The position numbers were made by a program, and so were the translations under genes. Of a stretch of DNA of 64,000 nt, positions 31,735 through 41,025 are shown in pieces. The stretch comes from an uncultured Collinsella sp. (GTDB lineage Bacteria > Actinomycetota > Coriobacteriia > Coriobacteriales > Coriobacteriaceae). The stretch is from NCBI GenBank assembly GCA_900544135.1, contig UQTU01000006.1, positions 1 to 64,000 on the forward strand. Reading direction: 5' to 3'. A model generated the notes under the pieces. It had not been told where the DNA came from and did not search any database. It saw only the letters and a program-made list of their open reading frames with translations. Position 1 is the first letter of the stretch. Each line of letters begins with the position of its first letter.

Positions 31735-33177
31735 ATGGACCAGACCGTACCCGCATACGCCGCCGAGGTGGCCGATTACGGGCGCAGCCGCGACCCCGAG
31801 CCGGGTGAGGGCGCGCTCGTTAAGAACGTGCGTCCCGAGTCGCCCGCATGGGATGTGGGTATCGAGCCGGGCATGCGCGTGCTCACGGTCAACGGTGAGG
31901 CGCTCACCGACATGATCGTATGGCTCTGGGAGGCAGACGACGACACCGTCGAGCTGGAGGTTTTCGACCCACGCGACGGCACCGTCACACCCGTTGAGCT
32001 CGATCGCTTTCCCGGCGAGGACTGGGGCTTGGAGTTCGATGGCCCCATCTTCGATGGCATGCGTACCTGCGTAAACGCCTGCGTGTTCTGCTTTATGACC
32101 ATGCTGCCCAAGGGCGGACGCTCCACGCTCTACATCCGCGACGACGACTACCGCCTGAGCTTTTTGCAGGGCAACTTCGTCACGCTGACCAACCTTTCCG
32201 ACGAGGACGTGCAAAACGTCATTCAACGCAATATGAGCCCCATGAACGTGTCGGTCCACGCCGTGAGCCCCGACATCCGTCGCCGCATGATGGGCCGCAA
32301 CGCCCAGCGCGGCATGGACGTGCTCGAGGCCATCATGGCCGCCGGCATCGAGATTCACGCGCAGATCGTGCTGTGCCCCGGCATGAACGACGGCGAGGAG
32401 CTGGAAAAGACTCTGCGCTTTTGCGAGGAGCACGAGCAAATCACGAGCCTGGGCATTGTGCCGCTTGGATTTACCAAGCATCAGAACCGTTTTAGCTGGT
32501 CCTACAGCGACAAGCCCGAGCTGGCGCGCGAGACCATCGCCATGATCCGGCCCTTCCAGGACCGCGCCTTCGAGCGCTTTGGCCGCCACACCTTCCAGAT
32601 GAGCGACGAGTTCTATCTGGACGCCGGCATCGAACCGCCCGAGGCGGACTTTTACGACGGCTACCCGCAGTACTACGACGGCATCGGCATGATCCGCTCC
32701 TATCTGGACGAAACCGACAACGTGCTCGCCGCCGATGCCGAGCGCCTGCGCCGCGTTCGCGAGGCAATCGCCGCCCGTGGCCAGCGCCTGCTGTGCCTCT
32801 CGGGCGCCAGCGCGCGCGATACGGTGGCGCGTTTTGTGGAATCGCCGCAGGGCCTTGCCGGAACCGTCACGGCCATCAAGAACCGTTACTTTGGCGGCAA
32901 CGTGGACGTGACCGGCCTCATCGTCGCCTGCGACATCTTGGAGCAGCTACCGCAGGACCTGTCGGGGGTTATGCTCTTTGTGCCTAAGCTCATGTTCAAC
33001 GCCGACGGAATGACCCTTGACGAGTATCATCGTGACGAATTACTCGCAAGCCTTACCGGTCGCGGCGCCGAGGTTCATGTGGTATCGACCATGCCGCATG
33101 AGCTGCTCGATACCCTGGAGCATATCCTTGGCATAACGCCCGCCAATTCAACTATCCCCACTGACCCTACCCATTAA
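31735..33177 (+). CDS. DUF512 radical-SAM protein with N-terminal PDZ domain
   Basis: A 480-residue protein. A PDZ-like segment (about 25-85: Val-Arg-Pro-Glu-Ser-Pro-Ala-Trp-Asp-Val-Gly-Ile-Glu-Pro-Gly) is followed by a Cys-Val-Asn-Ala-Cys-Val-Phe-Cys cluster motif (Cx3Cx2C), a TIM-barrel-like region and the DUF512 C-terminal domain. Its biochemical role is unsettled; the family often lies next to der, as here. ATG 31735 follows the ispH stop by 2 bases; longer upstream frames lie inside ispH and are rejected. Confidence 0.9.
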   Translation: MDQTVPAYAAEVADYGRSRDPEPGEGALVKNVRPESPAWDVGIEPGMRVLTVNGEALTDMIVWLWEADDDTVELEVFDPRDGTVTPVELDRFPGEDWGLEFDGPIFDGMRTCVNACVFCFMTMLPKGGRSTLYIRDDDYRLSFLQGNFVTLTNLSDEDVQNVIQRNMSPMNVSVHAVSPDIRRRMMGRNAQRGMDVLEAIMAAGIEIHAQIVLCPGMNDGEELEKTLRFCEEHEQITSLGIVPLGFTKHQNRFSWSYSDKPELARETIAMIRPFQDRAFERFGRHTFQMSDEFYLDAGIEPPEADFYDGYPQYYDGIGMIRSYLDETDNVLAADAERLRRVREAIAARGQRLLCLSGASARDTVARFVESPQGLAGTVTAIKNRYFGGNVDVTGLIVACDILEQLPQDLSGVMLFVPKLMFNADGMTLDEYHRDELLASLTGRGAEVHVVSTMPHELLDTLEHILGITPANSTIPTDPTH

Positions 33178-33187
33178 AGGAGAGCAG

Positions 33188-34522
33188 ATGAAACCTATCG
33201 TCGCCGTCGTCGGACGCCCCAACGTGGGCAAGTCCACGCTCGTCAACCGCCTGGCCCAGACCTCGGACGCCATCGTCCATGAGTCCCGCGGCGTCACGCG
33301 CGACCGCTCGTATCACACGGCCGATTGGAACGGCCGCGAGTTCACCATCGTCGACACGGGCGGTATCGAGCCGCTCAAGAGCGACGACGTCTTTGCCACG
33401 TCCATCCGCGACCAGGCGCTTGCCGCCGCCGAGGAAGCTGCTGTCATCCTGTTTGTGGTCGACGGCCGCACCGGCGTCACCGAGGAGGACGAGTCGGTCG
33501 CCCGCATGCTCAAACGCTGCGACAAGCCGGTCTTTCTGCTGGTGAACAAGCTTGACAACCCCGACCGCGAAAACGACAACATTTGGGAGTTCTATTCGCT
33601 CGGCATCGGTGAGCCCACGCCGCTCTCGGCCCTGCACGGCCACGGCACGGGCGATCTGCTCGACGACATCGTGGCCCTGTTGCCCGAGGAGGAGGACGAG
33701 GTCGCCGACGAGTTCCCCGATGCGCTGAACGTGGCCATCATCGGTCGCCCCAACGCCGGTAAGTCCTCGCTGTTCAACCGCATCCTGGGCGCCGACCGCT
33801 CCATCGTGTCCAACATCGCCGGCACCACGCGCGATGCCATCGACACCGTCGTCGAGCGCGACGGCAAGCACTACCGCATGGTCGACACCGCGGGCATTCG
33901 CAAGAAGAGCACCGTGTACGAGAACATCGAGTACTACTCCATGGTCCGCGGCCTGCGCGCCATCGACCGCGCTGACGTGGCGCTGCTCGTCGTCGACGCC
34001 TCCGTGGGCGTTACCGAGCAGGACCAGAAGGTCATGGGCTTGGCTATCGAGCGCGGCTGCGCCATCGTGGTGCTGCTCAACAAGTGGGATCTGCTCGATG
34101 ATGACCGCAAGCGCGAGGCCTGCATGGAGACCGTCGACCGCCGTCTGGGCGTTATGGCTCCCTGGGCCCAGTACCTGCGCATCTCAGCCCTGACCGGCCG
34201 CAGTGTCGAGAAGATCTGGGCGATGGTCGACGCCGCCGAGAAGACGCGTTCGCAAAAGATCAGCACCTCGCGCCTCAACACGTTCCTCACCGACCTGCGC
34301 GAGTTCGGTCACACCGTGGTGGACGGCAAGCGTCGTCTGCGCATGCACTACGTAACCCAGACGGGCGTCAACCCGCCGACGTTTACGTTCTTCGTCAACC
34401 ACAGCGACCTGGTCAACGACACCTACCAGCGCTACGTGGAGAACCGTATGCGCTCGACCTTCGATTTTTCCGGCACGCCCATTCGACTCTTCTTTAGGAA
34501 GAAGGAGCAAAAGGATGCATAA
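33188..34522 (+). CDS. der: GTPase Der (EngA)
   Basis: A 444-residue protein with two tandem G domains and a KH-like C-terminus, needed for 50S ribosome assembly. G1 motifs are Gly-Arg-Pro-Asn-Val-Gly-Lys-Ser-Thr (about 8-16) and Gly-Arg-Pro-Asn-Ala-Gly-Lys-Ser-Ser (about 188-196). Both have Asp-Thr-x-Gly and Asn-Lys-x-Asp blocks. An acidic linker (Glu-Glu-Glu-Asp-Glu) separates them. AGGAGAG precedes ATG 33188. The end overlaps plsY by 8 bases. Confidence 0.97.
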   Translation: MKPIVAVVGRPNVGKSTLVNRLAQTSDAIVHESRGVTRDRSYHTADWNGREFTIVDTGGIEPLKSDDVFATSIRDQALAAAEEAAVILFVVDGRTGVTEEDESVARMLKRCDKPVFLLVNKLDNPDRENDNIWEFYSLGIGEPTPLSALHGHGTGDLLDDIVALLPEEEDEVADEFPDALNVAIIGRPNAGKSSLFNRILGADRSIVSNIAGTTRDAIDTVVERDGKHYRMVDTAGIRKKSTVYENIEYYSMVRGLRAIDRADVALLVVDASVGVTEQDQKVMGLAIERGCAIVVLLNKWDLLDDDRKREACMETVDRRLGVMAPWAQYLRISALTGRSVEKIWAMVDAAEKTRSQKISTSRLNTFLTDLREFGHTVVDGKRRLRMHYVTQTGVNPPTFTFFVNHSDLVNDTYQRYVENRMRSTFDFSGTPIRLFFRKKEQKDA

Positions 34523-35198
34523 TCCGATTCTGCTGACCGCCATCTGCGCCGTGGTCTCGTTCTTTATCGGAGCGATTCCGTTTGGCTTGATCCTGGGCCG
34601 CGTGTTCAACCACACGGACATTCGCAAGGCGGGTTCCGGTAACATCGGCACCACCAACGCCCTGCGCGTGGCCGGCCCCAAGGTGGCCGCGCTCACGCTG
34701 CTGCTCGACTGCCTGAAGGGCGCCATCTGCGTCATTATCGCGCGTCCGCTTATCGCCGATCTAGGCTATGGTTTTCCGCCGAATATCATGGCGCCTGGAG
34801 CTCCCGGCGACTGGATGCTCGGCGTCATCTGCCTGGCAGCGGTGTGGGGCCACATCTTCTCGCCGTACCTTAGCTTCCACGGCGGCAAGGGCATCGCGGT
34901 CGGTCTGGGCGTAATCCTCGCATGGTACTGGCCCATCGGACTTTCGCTGCTGGGCATGTTTATCGTGGCCGTTGCCATCACCAAGTTTGTGTCGGTGGGC
35001 TCGCTTGCCGCGGCCATCGGTCTTCCCATCGCCGTCTGTGCGGTCTTTCCGTACAGCAGCCTGGGTCTCAAGTTTTGCATGGCGATGATCGGTATCACCG
35101 TGGTGTGGGCCCATCGTGCGAACATCAAAAAGCTCATGACGGGCAAGGAGTCCAAGCTCTCGTTTACCAAGCGCGTCACCGAACCCGACGATAAGTAG
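34515..35198 (+). CDS. plsY: Glycerol-3-phosphate acyltransferase PlsY
   Basis: A 227-residue membrane enzyme that transfers the acyl group from acyl-phosphate to glycerol-3-phosphate. It has five or more hydrophobic helices and the PlsY loops Gly-Ser-Gly-Asn-Ile-Gly-Thr-Thr-Asn-Ala-Leu-Arg and Phe-His-Gly-Gly-Lys-Gly-Ile-Ala. The gene overlaps der and precedes gpsA, which supplies its substrate glycerol-3-phosphate. Confidence 0.95.
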   Translation: MHNPILLTAICAVVSFFIGAIPFGLILGRVFNHTDIRKAGSGNIGTTNALRVAGPKVAALTLLLDCLKGAICVIIARPLIADLGYGFPPNIMAPGAPGDWMLGVICLAAVWGHIFSPYLSFHGGKGIAVGLGVILAWYWPIGLSLLGMFIVAVAITKFVSVGSLAAAIGLPIAVCAVFPYSSLGLKFCMAMIGITVVWAHRANIKKLMTGKESKLSFTKRVTEPDDK

Positions 35199-35207
35199 GA
35201 GAGAGTC

Positions 35208-36215
35208 ATGAATGTTGCGCTGATTGGCTCCGGCTCCTGGGGAACCGCCGTCGCCGGCCTTGCCGCCGCGCGAGCCGAGCACGTGACCATGTGGGCCCAT
35301 AGTGAGCAGACGGCCGCTGGCATCAATGGCGAGCATCGTAACCCCCGCTATCTGGTGGACTACGAGCTGCCCAGCAACGTCGTTGCCACGACGGACCTGA
35401 CGCAGACGCTCGACGGTGCCGAGGCCGTCATCTTTGCCGTGCCCTCCACGCACCTGCGCAGCGTATGCCATCAGGCAGCACCCTTCATCGCCGCCGACAC
35501 CCCGGTACTCTGCCTCACCAAGGGTATTGAGCCCGATTCCGGCCTGCTCATGAGCGAGGTCATCGCCAGCGAGATTGGCAACGAGGCGCGCGTGGCGGCG
35601 CTCTCCGGCCCCAACCATGCCGAGGAGATTTGCCGCGGCGGACTTTCTGCCGCCGTCATCGCTAGCAAAGATCCGCAGGTAGGGGAGACCTTTAAGGACC
35701 TGCTCCTATCTACGGCCTTCCGCATCTACCTGTCGCAGGACATGACCGGCGTCGAGGTATGCGGCGCCATGAAAAACGTCATCGCTATCGTGTGCGGCAT
35801 TTCCGCCGGCTCCGGCGCGGGCGATAACACGCTCGCCCTTATCATGACGCGCGGCCTGGCCGAGATCAGCCGCCTGGTGCACGCCCGCGGCGGACAGGCC
35901 ATGACCTGCATGGGACTTGCCGGCATGGGCGACCTCATCGCCACCTGTACCTCGGAGCATTCGCGCAACCGCACCTTTGGCTACGAGTTTGCCCACGGCG
36001 TGTCACTCGACGAGTACCAGGCACGCACGCACATGGTGGTCGAGGGTGCCGTTGCGGCCCGCAGCGTCAGCGAACTCGCCCGTTCACTGGGCGTAGACAT
36101 TCCGCTCACCTTTGCCGTGGAGCAAACGCTCTACAACGGTGTTACTTTGGATAGGGCGCTCGAGATTCTTACCGACCGCGTCCCCTCTCAAGAGTTCTAC
36201 GGACTCACTGACTAG
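35208..36215 (+). CDS. gpsA: NAD(P)-dependent glycerol-3-phosphate dehydrogenase
   Basis: A 335-residue enzyme that reduces dihydroxyacetone phosphate to sn-glycerol-3-phosphate for phospholipids. It opens with the dinucleotide motif Gly-Ser-Gly-Ser-Trp-Gly-Thr-Ala. It also has Ser-Gly-Pro-Asn-His-Ala-Glu-Glu and the catalytic Lys region Gly-Ala-Met-Lys-Asn-Val-Ile-Ala-Ile. TAGGAGAGAG precedes ATG 35208. It is the third lipid gene in a row after der. Confidence 0.96.
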   Translation: MNVALIGSGSWGTAVAGLAAARAEHVTMWAHSEQTAAGINGEHRNPRYLVDYELPSNVVATTDLTQTLDGAEAVIFAVPSTHLRSVCHQAAPFIAADTPVLCLTKGIEPDSGLLMSEVIASEIGNEARVAALSGPNHAEEICRGGLSAAVIASKDPQVGETFKDLLLSTAFRIYLSQDMTGVEVCGAMKNVIAIVCGISAGSGAGDNTLALIMTRGLAEISRLVHARGGQAMTCMGLAGMGDLIATCTSEHSRNRTFGYEFAHGVSLDEYQARTHMVVEGAVAARSVSELARSLGVDIPLTFAVEQTLYNGVTLDRALEILTDRVPSQEFYGLTD

Positions 36216-36233
36216 CACAGAAAGGCTACTACC

Positions 36234-36905
36234 ATGGGTTCCATCAAAATCGCTCCGTCTGTCCTTTCGGCCGATATGGCCAACCTCAAGGGCGAGCTCG
36301 ACAAGATCGCCGGCGCCGACTATGTGCACTTCGACGTCATGGACGGTCACTTTACCGGCAACCTCACCTTTGGCGTTGACATCCTCAAGGCCGTCAAGCG
36401 CTCCACCGACGTGCCGGTCGACGCGCACCTCATGGTGTCGAACCCCGACGAGACGGTCGATTGGTATGCCGACGCCGGTGCCGACATGATCACCGTGCAC
36501 TACGAGGCCTCCACGCACCTGCACCGCACGCTCACGCATCTGCAGCAGCGCGGCGTCAAGGCCGGCGTGGTACTCAACCCCGCCACCCCCGTCTGCGTGC
36601 TCGAGAGCATCATCGACGTTGTCGACATGGTGCTGCTCATGAGCGTGAACCCCGGCTTTGGCGGCCAGAGCTTTATCCCCGGTACCATTGCTAAACTCCA
36701 CGAGCTTAAGGCCATGTGCGAGCGCCACGGCGTGTTGCCCATGATCGAGGTCGACGGCGGCATTTCTTCCAAAAACATCGCCGAGGTCGTCAAGGCCGGT
36801 GCCAACGTGCTCGTAGCCGGCTCCGCCGTATTTAAGTCCGAAGATCCCGCCGCCGAGGTTGCGCTGCTGCAGAAGCTGGGCAACGAGGCCGCACAGGAGG
36901 CATAA
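36234..36905 (+). CDS. rpe: Ribulose-phosphate 3-epimerase
   Basis: A 223-residue TIM-barrel enzyme that interconverts ribulose-5-phosphate and xylulose-5-phosphate. Motifs are Ala-Pro-Ser-Val-Leu-Ser-Ala-Asp, His-Phe-Asp-Val-Met-Asp-Gly-His-Phe, Asp-Ala-His-Leu-Met-Val, Val-Asn-Pro-Gly-Phe-Gly-Gly-Gln and Glu-Val-Asp-Gly-Gly-Ile. These give the metal-binding His and Asp residues. The length is normal. Confidence 0.96.
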   Translation: MGSIKIAPSVLSADMANLKGELDKIAGADYVHFDVMDGHFTGNLTFGVDILKAVKRSTDVPVDAHLMVSNPDETVDWYADAGADMITVHYEASTHLHRTLTHLQQRGVKAGVVLNPATPVCVLESIIDVVDMVLLMSVNPGFGGQSFIPGTIAKLHELKAMCERHGVLPMIEVDGGISSKNIAEVVKAGANVLVAGSAVFKSEDPAAEVALLQKLGNEAAQEA

Positions 36906-36911
36906 ACCCCT

Positions 36912-38090
36912 ATGACCGCAGGTCAAAACCGCATACCCGTGAATCTTGACTATGCTGCCTCGACGCCCATGCGCGCCGAGGCGCTCCATGCGCAGCGCGA
37001 GTACGACGATAGCGAGCTTGCCGGCGTCAACCCCAACTCGCTGCATTCGCTCGGCCGCAAGGCCGCTGCGCGCCTGGAAGTGGCGCGTCGCGAGATCGCC
37101 CGCAGCTTTGGCGCGCGCGTCCGCCCGTCCGAGATTATCTTGACCAATGGCGGCACCGAGGCAAACCAGCTGGCGCTCCTCGGACTTGCCGAGGGCGCCC
37201 GTCAGCGCGACCGCAAGCGCAACCGCGTGATCGTGTCGGCGATTGAGCACGATTCGATCCTTGACAACCTGCCGCTGCTGCGCGCCGCCGGCTTTACCGT
37301 CGATCTGGTGCAGCCCTGCCGTGCGGGCTACATCGAGACCGCCGCGCTGAACGACTTGCTCGGCGACGACGTCGCACTCGTGAGCATCATGGCCGCCAAT
37401 AACGAGACCGGCGTGGTGCAGCCCATCCGCGAGCTGGCCGCCGCCGCGCATACCGTGGGCGCCCTGTTCCACACCGATGCCATCCAGGGCTACTTGCATA
37501 TTCCGCTCGATGTCACCGAGCTGGGCGTCGATGCTATGACCGTTGCCGCGCATAAGATCGGCGGCCCTGTGGCATCCGGCGCGCTCTACCTTAAGAACCG
37601 CACGCCGCTGCGCCCCCGCATCTTTGGCGGTGGACAGGAAGCCGGCCGTCGCGCCGGTACTCAGGACCTGCGCACGCAGCTCGCCTTTGCCGCTGCCGCC
37701 TGCACGCTGACGCCCCATGTGGCCGAGGAGCGCGAGAAGCTGCAAGCCCTGTCCGATAAGCTCTACGCCACGCTTACGGCCCATCCGCGCATTCACGCCA
37801 CCATGGGTGACTACGCACATGCCGACCGTCTGCCCGGCATGGTATCGATCTACATTGACGGCATGGACTCCGAGGAGCTCATCATCAAGCTCGATGCCGC
37901 CGGCTTTGAGGTATCGGCAGGCTCGGCATGCTCGAGCGGCAGCATGGACCCCAGCCACGTTTTGAGCGCGATGGGCATTGGCCGCGAGCAGGCATTGGGC
38001 GCACTGCGTATCTCCTTCGATGACCGTGTGAATCCGGGCGATCTGGACGACTTTGCCCAGACGCTGCTCTCGATCGTAGGTGCCGCATGA
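36912..38090 (+). CDS. Cysteine desulfurase (NifS/IscS family)
   Basis: A 392-residue PLP enzyme that takes sulfur from cysteine for Fe-S clusters or tRNA thiolation. It shows Leu-Asp-Tyr-Ala-Ala-Ser-Thr-Pro, Gly-Gly-Thr-Glu-Ala-Asn-Gln, His-Thr-Asp-Ala-Ile-Gln-Gly, the PLP lysine in Ala-His-Lys-Ile-Gly-Gly-Pro and the active Cys in Gly-Ser-Ala-Cys-Ser-Ser-Gly. It lies 6 bases after rpe and overlaps the Nif3-like gene by 4. No mnmA or iscU is adjacent here, so the sulfur acceptor is not told. Confidence 0.92.
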   Translation: MTAGQNRIPVNLDYAASTPMRAEALHAQREYDDSELAGVNPNSLHSLGRKAAARLEVARREIARSFGARVRPSEIILTNGGTEANQLALLGLAEGARQRDRKRNRVIVSAIEHDSILDNLPLLRAAGFTVDLVQPCRAGYIETAALNDLLGDDVALVSIMAANNETGVVQPIRELAAAAHTVGALFHTDAIQGYLHIPLDVTELGVDAMTVAAHKIGGPVASGALYLKNRTPLRPRIFGGGQEAGRRAGTQDLRTQLAFAAAACTLTPHVAEEREKLQALSDKLYATLTAHPRIHATMGDYAHADRLPGMVSIYIDGMDSEELIIKLDAAGFEVSAGSACSSGSMDPSHVLSAMGIGREQALGALRISFDDRVNPGDLDDFAQTLLSIVGAA

Positions 38091-38896
38091 TCGTCGCCCA
38101 ACTCGAGCGCGCCCTGCTTGCACGCTATCCTAAGACGGACGCCGAACCCTGGGACCACGTAGGCTTATCCGTTGGCGACCCCGATGACGAGATCCGTGGC
38201 GTGGCCTGTGCGCTCGACGCTACCAGGGACAACGTGCAGCGTGCCTTGGAAGCCGGAGCCAATGTGTTGCTCACGCATCATCCCGTCTATATTAAGGCAC
38301 CCGAGGCATTTTGCCCGCCCAGCGCGACGCGTCCCCAGTGCAGTGCGGCGCTCTACGAGGCGGCCCGTTGTGGGGTGAGCATCATCTCGCTCCACACCAA
38401 CCTGGACCGCTCACACGGGGCGCGCGTATGCCTAAGTACGCTGTTGGACGCCGTGCCCGAAAGCTCGCTGGAACACGTGGACGACCCCGAGGCCTGCGGC
38501 CTGGGAGCCCTTGCAACACTCAGCGACCCCTGCAGCCTACGCGACCTTGCCGCGCGCGCCGCCACGGCGTTTGGCAGCGACCCGCGCGTGTGGGGTGAGA
38601 CCGATCACCCGTGCCGCACCGTCGCCATTCTGGGCGGCTCCCTCGGCGACTTTGGCGAGCTTGCCATCGCCGCGGGCGCGGACCTTGTCGTGACGGGCGA
38701 GGCGGGCTACCATGTGGCGCAAGATCTTGCCTTGCGCGGACTGCCGGTGATCCTGCTCGGCCATGACCGCTCCGAGGAGCCGTTCGTTGATATCTTGATG
38801 AACTCTGCGGTTGACGCCGGGGTTGACCCCCGTCATGCGATTAAAATACTGAACCCTTGCCAATGGTGGACTGTGACAAAAGGAGAGAACTTATGA
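38087..38896 (+). CDS. Nif3-like dinuclear metal-centre protein
   Basis: A 269-residue protein of the Nif3/YbgI family. It begins Glu-Pro-Trp-Asp-His-Val-Gly-Leu-Ser-Val-Gly and has Leu-Leu-Thr-His-His-Pro-Val, where the His pair binds metals, a Leu-His-Thr-Asn-Leu-Asp strand, and a C-terminal Val-Thr-Gly-Glu-Ala-Gly-Tyr-His with His-Asp. The family is proposed to act as a cyclohydrolase-type or metal-storage enzyme. Its ATG is in an ATGA overlap with the upstream stop, and its own stop overlaps the next ATG by 4 bases. Confidence 0.92.
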   Translation: MIVAQLERALLARYPKTDAEPWDHVGLSVGDPDDEIRGVACALDATRDNVQRALEAGANVLLTHHPVYIKAPEAFCPPSATRPQCSAALYEAARCGVSIISLHTNLDRSHGARVCLSTLLDAVPESSLEHVDDPEACGLGALATLSDPCSLRDLAARAATAFGSDPRVWGETDHPCRTVAILGGSLGDFGELAIAAGADLVVTGEAGYHVAQDLALRGLPVILLGHDRSEEPFVDILMNSAVDAGVDPRHAIKILNPCQWWTVTKGENL

Positions 38897-39612
38897 GCGC
38901 CGGCGCTACGCTACTCAAGCTGCAACAGATCGATTTGGAGCTCGCCCGCAACAAGAGCGAACTTGCCAATATGCCGGAGCTCAAGGAACTCGCTTCCAAG
39001 CGCAAGACCTACGTTAAGCTCAAGTCCGAGATGACCAAGCTCTACGCCCAGCGCAAGGACCTGGATATTGAGCTCGACGATCTCAACACCACCGAGATTC
39101 AGACCAATAACGCCATCGAGGCCGCCAAAAAGCGCCACGTTGACGGCTCTGACTACCGCGAGGTTCAGGACCTGGAGAACGAGCTCGCCACCCTGGCCAA
39201 GCGTCTGGACAAGATCGAGCACACCCGCAAGGACGTCGTCGTCGCCCACAAGGAGGCGCTCGACCGCGAGGCTCGCGCGCAGGCCATCATCGCCAAGTTC
39301 GAGGAGGGCGTGAAGGCCGATACCAAGGCCGCCCGCGCCAAGGCCGCCGATCTCCAGGCTCAGATTGACGCCGCCACTAAGGAGCGCACTGCGCTGGCTG
39401 CCACGCTGCCGACCGACGTGCTCACCGATTACGAGCGTCTGCTCAAGCAGTTCCGTGGCCTGGCCGTCGAGACCATCAAGGGCAACATCCCCACGGTCTG
39501 CCACACCGCGCTGCAGGCGTCGTCCATGAGCGACCTCAACCACGACGGTAGCGAGATTACGCACTGCCCATACTGCCACCGCCTGCTCGTGCTCCCCAGC
39601 AAGGAAGCCTAA
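38893..39612 (+). CDS. Coiled-coil protein with C-terminal zinc-ribbon-like tail (C4-type)
   Basis: A 239-residue protein. Most of it is a long coiled coil (about 10-190, rich in Lys, Glu and Leu), followed by a short zinc-ribbon-like end with Thr-Val-Cys-His and Cys-Pro-Tyr-Cys-His-Arg. The first knuckle has one Cys and a His instead of two Cys, so metal binding may be weaker. These proteins (CT398/YbgI-neighbour type) are linked to flagella/secretion or RNA polymerase in some bacteria, but here the role is unknown. ATG 38893, behind AGGAGAG, is preferred over the open frame from 38857. Confidence 0.85.
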   Translation: MSAGATLLKLQQIDLELARNKSELANMPELKELASKRKTYVKLKSEMTKLYAQRKDLDIELDDLNTTEIQTNNAIEAAKKRHVDGSDYREVQDLENELATLAKRLDKIEHTRKDVVVAHKEALDREARAQAIIAKFEEGVKADTKAARAKAADLQAQIDAATKERTALAATLPTDVLTDYERLLKQFRGLAVETIKGNIPTVCHTALQASSMSDLNHDGSEITHCPYCHRLLVLPSKEA

Positions 39613-39614
39613 CG

Positions 39615-40829
39615 ATGACGGCGGCACCCAACAATTCAATGCAACTTGAGGGAAAAACGATCCTGCTGGGCATTACCGGCGGGATCGCCGCCTATAAGTC
39701 GTGCAATATCGTGCGCCTGCTGCAAAAGCGAGGCGCCCGCGTCAAGGTCGTCATGAGCGATCATGCCACCGAGTTTGTCGGGCCGCTTACCTTCCGTGCA
39801 CTCACCAACGAGCCGGTCGCGGTGGGCCTGTTCGACGATCCCTCCGACCCCATCCACCACATTTCGCTGGCCCAGGAGCCCGATCTGGTGGTCGTGGCGC
39901 CCGCGACGGCCAATATCATCGCCAAGATGGCAAACGGTATCGCCGATGACCTCATCTCCACTACGCTGCTTGCCACGCCGCGACCCATCGTGATCGCCCC
40001 GGCCATGAACAACGGCATGTGGAAGGCGCCGGCCACGCAGGCCAATATGGCCATGCTGCGTGACCGTGGCATCCATGTGGTAGGACCCGGCAGCGGCTAC
40101 CTTGCCTGCGGCGACGTGGACACGGGACGCATGAGTGAGCCCGAGGACATCGTCGAGGCCGTCTGCGAGGTGCTGAACCCCGTCCCGCAAGACCTGGCAG
40201 GCAAGTGCATCGTGATCACTGCCGGTCCTACGCACGAGCCGATCGACCCCGTGCGCTTTATTGGCAACCGTTCGTCGGGCAAGATGGGCATCGCCCTGGC
40301 GGGGGAGGCCGCTCGCCGCGGTGCTGCGGTTACGCTTGTGCTGGGGCCGACATCGCTCGATGTTCCCCGCGGCGTGGGGTGCGTGCGCGTGCAGACCGCC
40401 GCAGAGATGCTGCAGGCGGCGCTGGGCGCCTTTCAGACGGCCGATGCGGCCATTTGCGCGGCAGCCGTCGCCGACTACACCCCCGAAGCCCCTGCGGACC
40501 ACAAGCTCAAAAAGGCCAACGAACGCTTGGATTGTATCGAACTGGTCGAGACGGTCGATATCTTGGCTGAGCTTTCGCGCCAGAAGGGCGAGCGATGCGT
40601 GATCGGATTTGCGGCCGAGACCGATAACGTCGTGGAGTACGCTCAGCGAAAGCTCGCCCGCAAGGGTTGCGATGCAATTATCGCCAACGATGTATCGCGC
40701 GCCGATTCGGGCTTTGGAACCGACACCAACAAGGCTTGGATCGTGAGCACAGCGGGTACGCAAGAACTTCCCGTGCTAACAAAGCCCCAGCTCGCAGATA
40801 CAATTTTGGACTTGCTTCAAAATTTGTAA
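39615..40829 (+). CDS. coaBC: Bifunctional phosphopantothenoylcysteine decarboxylase/synthetase
   Basis: A 404-residue CoaBC. The N-terminal flavoprotein decarboxylase has Gly-Ile-Thr-Gly-Gly-Ile-Ala-Ala-Tyr-Lys, His-His-Ile-Ser, Pro-Ala-Met-Asn-Asn-Gly-Met-Trp and Gly-Tyr-Leu-Ala-Cys-Gly. The C-terminal ligase begins near 195 with Ile-Thr-Ala-Gly-Pro-Thr-His-Glu-Pro-Ile-Asp and has Asn-Arg-Ser-Ser-Gly-Lys-Met and a Leu-Lys-Lys loop. It makes 4'-phosphopantetheine for CoA. The gene ends the long operon-like block. Confidence 0.96.
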   Translation: MTAAPNNSMQLEGKTILLGITGGIAAYKSCNIVRLLQKRGARVKVVMSDHATEFVGPLTFRALTNEPVAVGLFDDPSDPIHHISLAQEPDLVVVAPATANIIAKMANGIADDLISTTLLATPRPIVIAPAMNNGMWKAPATQANMAMLRDRGIHVVGPGSGYLACGDVDTGRMSEPEDIVEAVCEVLNPVPQDLAGKCIVITAGPTHEPIDPVRFIGNRSSGKMGIALAGEAARRGAAVTLVLGPTSLDVPRGVGCVRVQTAAEMLQAALGAFQTADAAICAAAVADYTPEAPADHKLKKANERLDCIELVETVDILAELSRQKGERCVIGFAAETDNVVEYAQRKLARKGCDAIIANDVSRADSGFGTDTNKAWIVSTAGTQELPVLTKPQLADTILDLLQNL

Positions 40830-40837
40830 AAAAGTTC

Positions 40838-40867
40838 TTGCACAAGGGCAAAGTTTCGGGTTAATAT
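40838..40867 (+). promoter_or_regulatory. Promoter of tRNA-Pro
   Basis: TTGCAC (40838-40843) and TAATAT (40862-40867), 18 bases apart, lie upstream of the tRNA. TATACT at 40865-40870 is an alternative -10 but gives too wide a spacing. Confidence 0.55.
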
Positions 40868-40909
40868 ACTCCCTGTTGCGAGCGAGAGCAGAGCAACAAA
40901 TAAAAGCTT

Positions 40910-40986
<77 letters not shown>

Positions 40987-40995
40987 GAAGTTTGC

Positions 40996-41025
40996 AGGTC
41001 AGGCACCTAGTGCCTGACCTTTTTT
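40996..41025 (+). terminator. Terminator after tRNA-Pro
   Basis: Stem AGGTCAGGCA/TGCCTGACCT (40996-41005 with 41011-41020) is perfect and followed by TTTTT. Confidence 0.93.

Noticed and set aside
36084..38123. 679-codon minus-strand open frame
   Set aside because: It is the antisense shadow of gpsA end, rpe and the cysteine desulfurase, all of which have clear motifs; long antisense frames are expected in high-GC codon-biased DNA.
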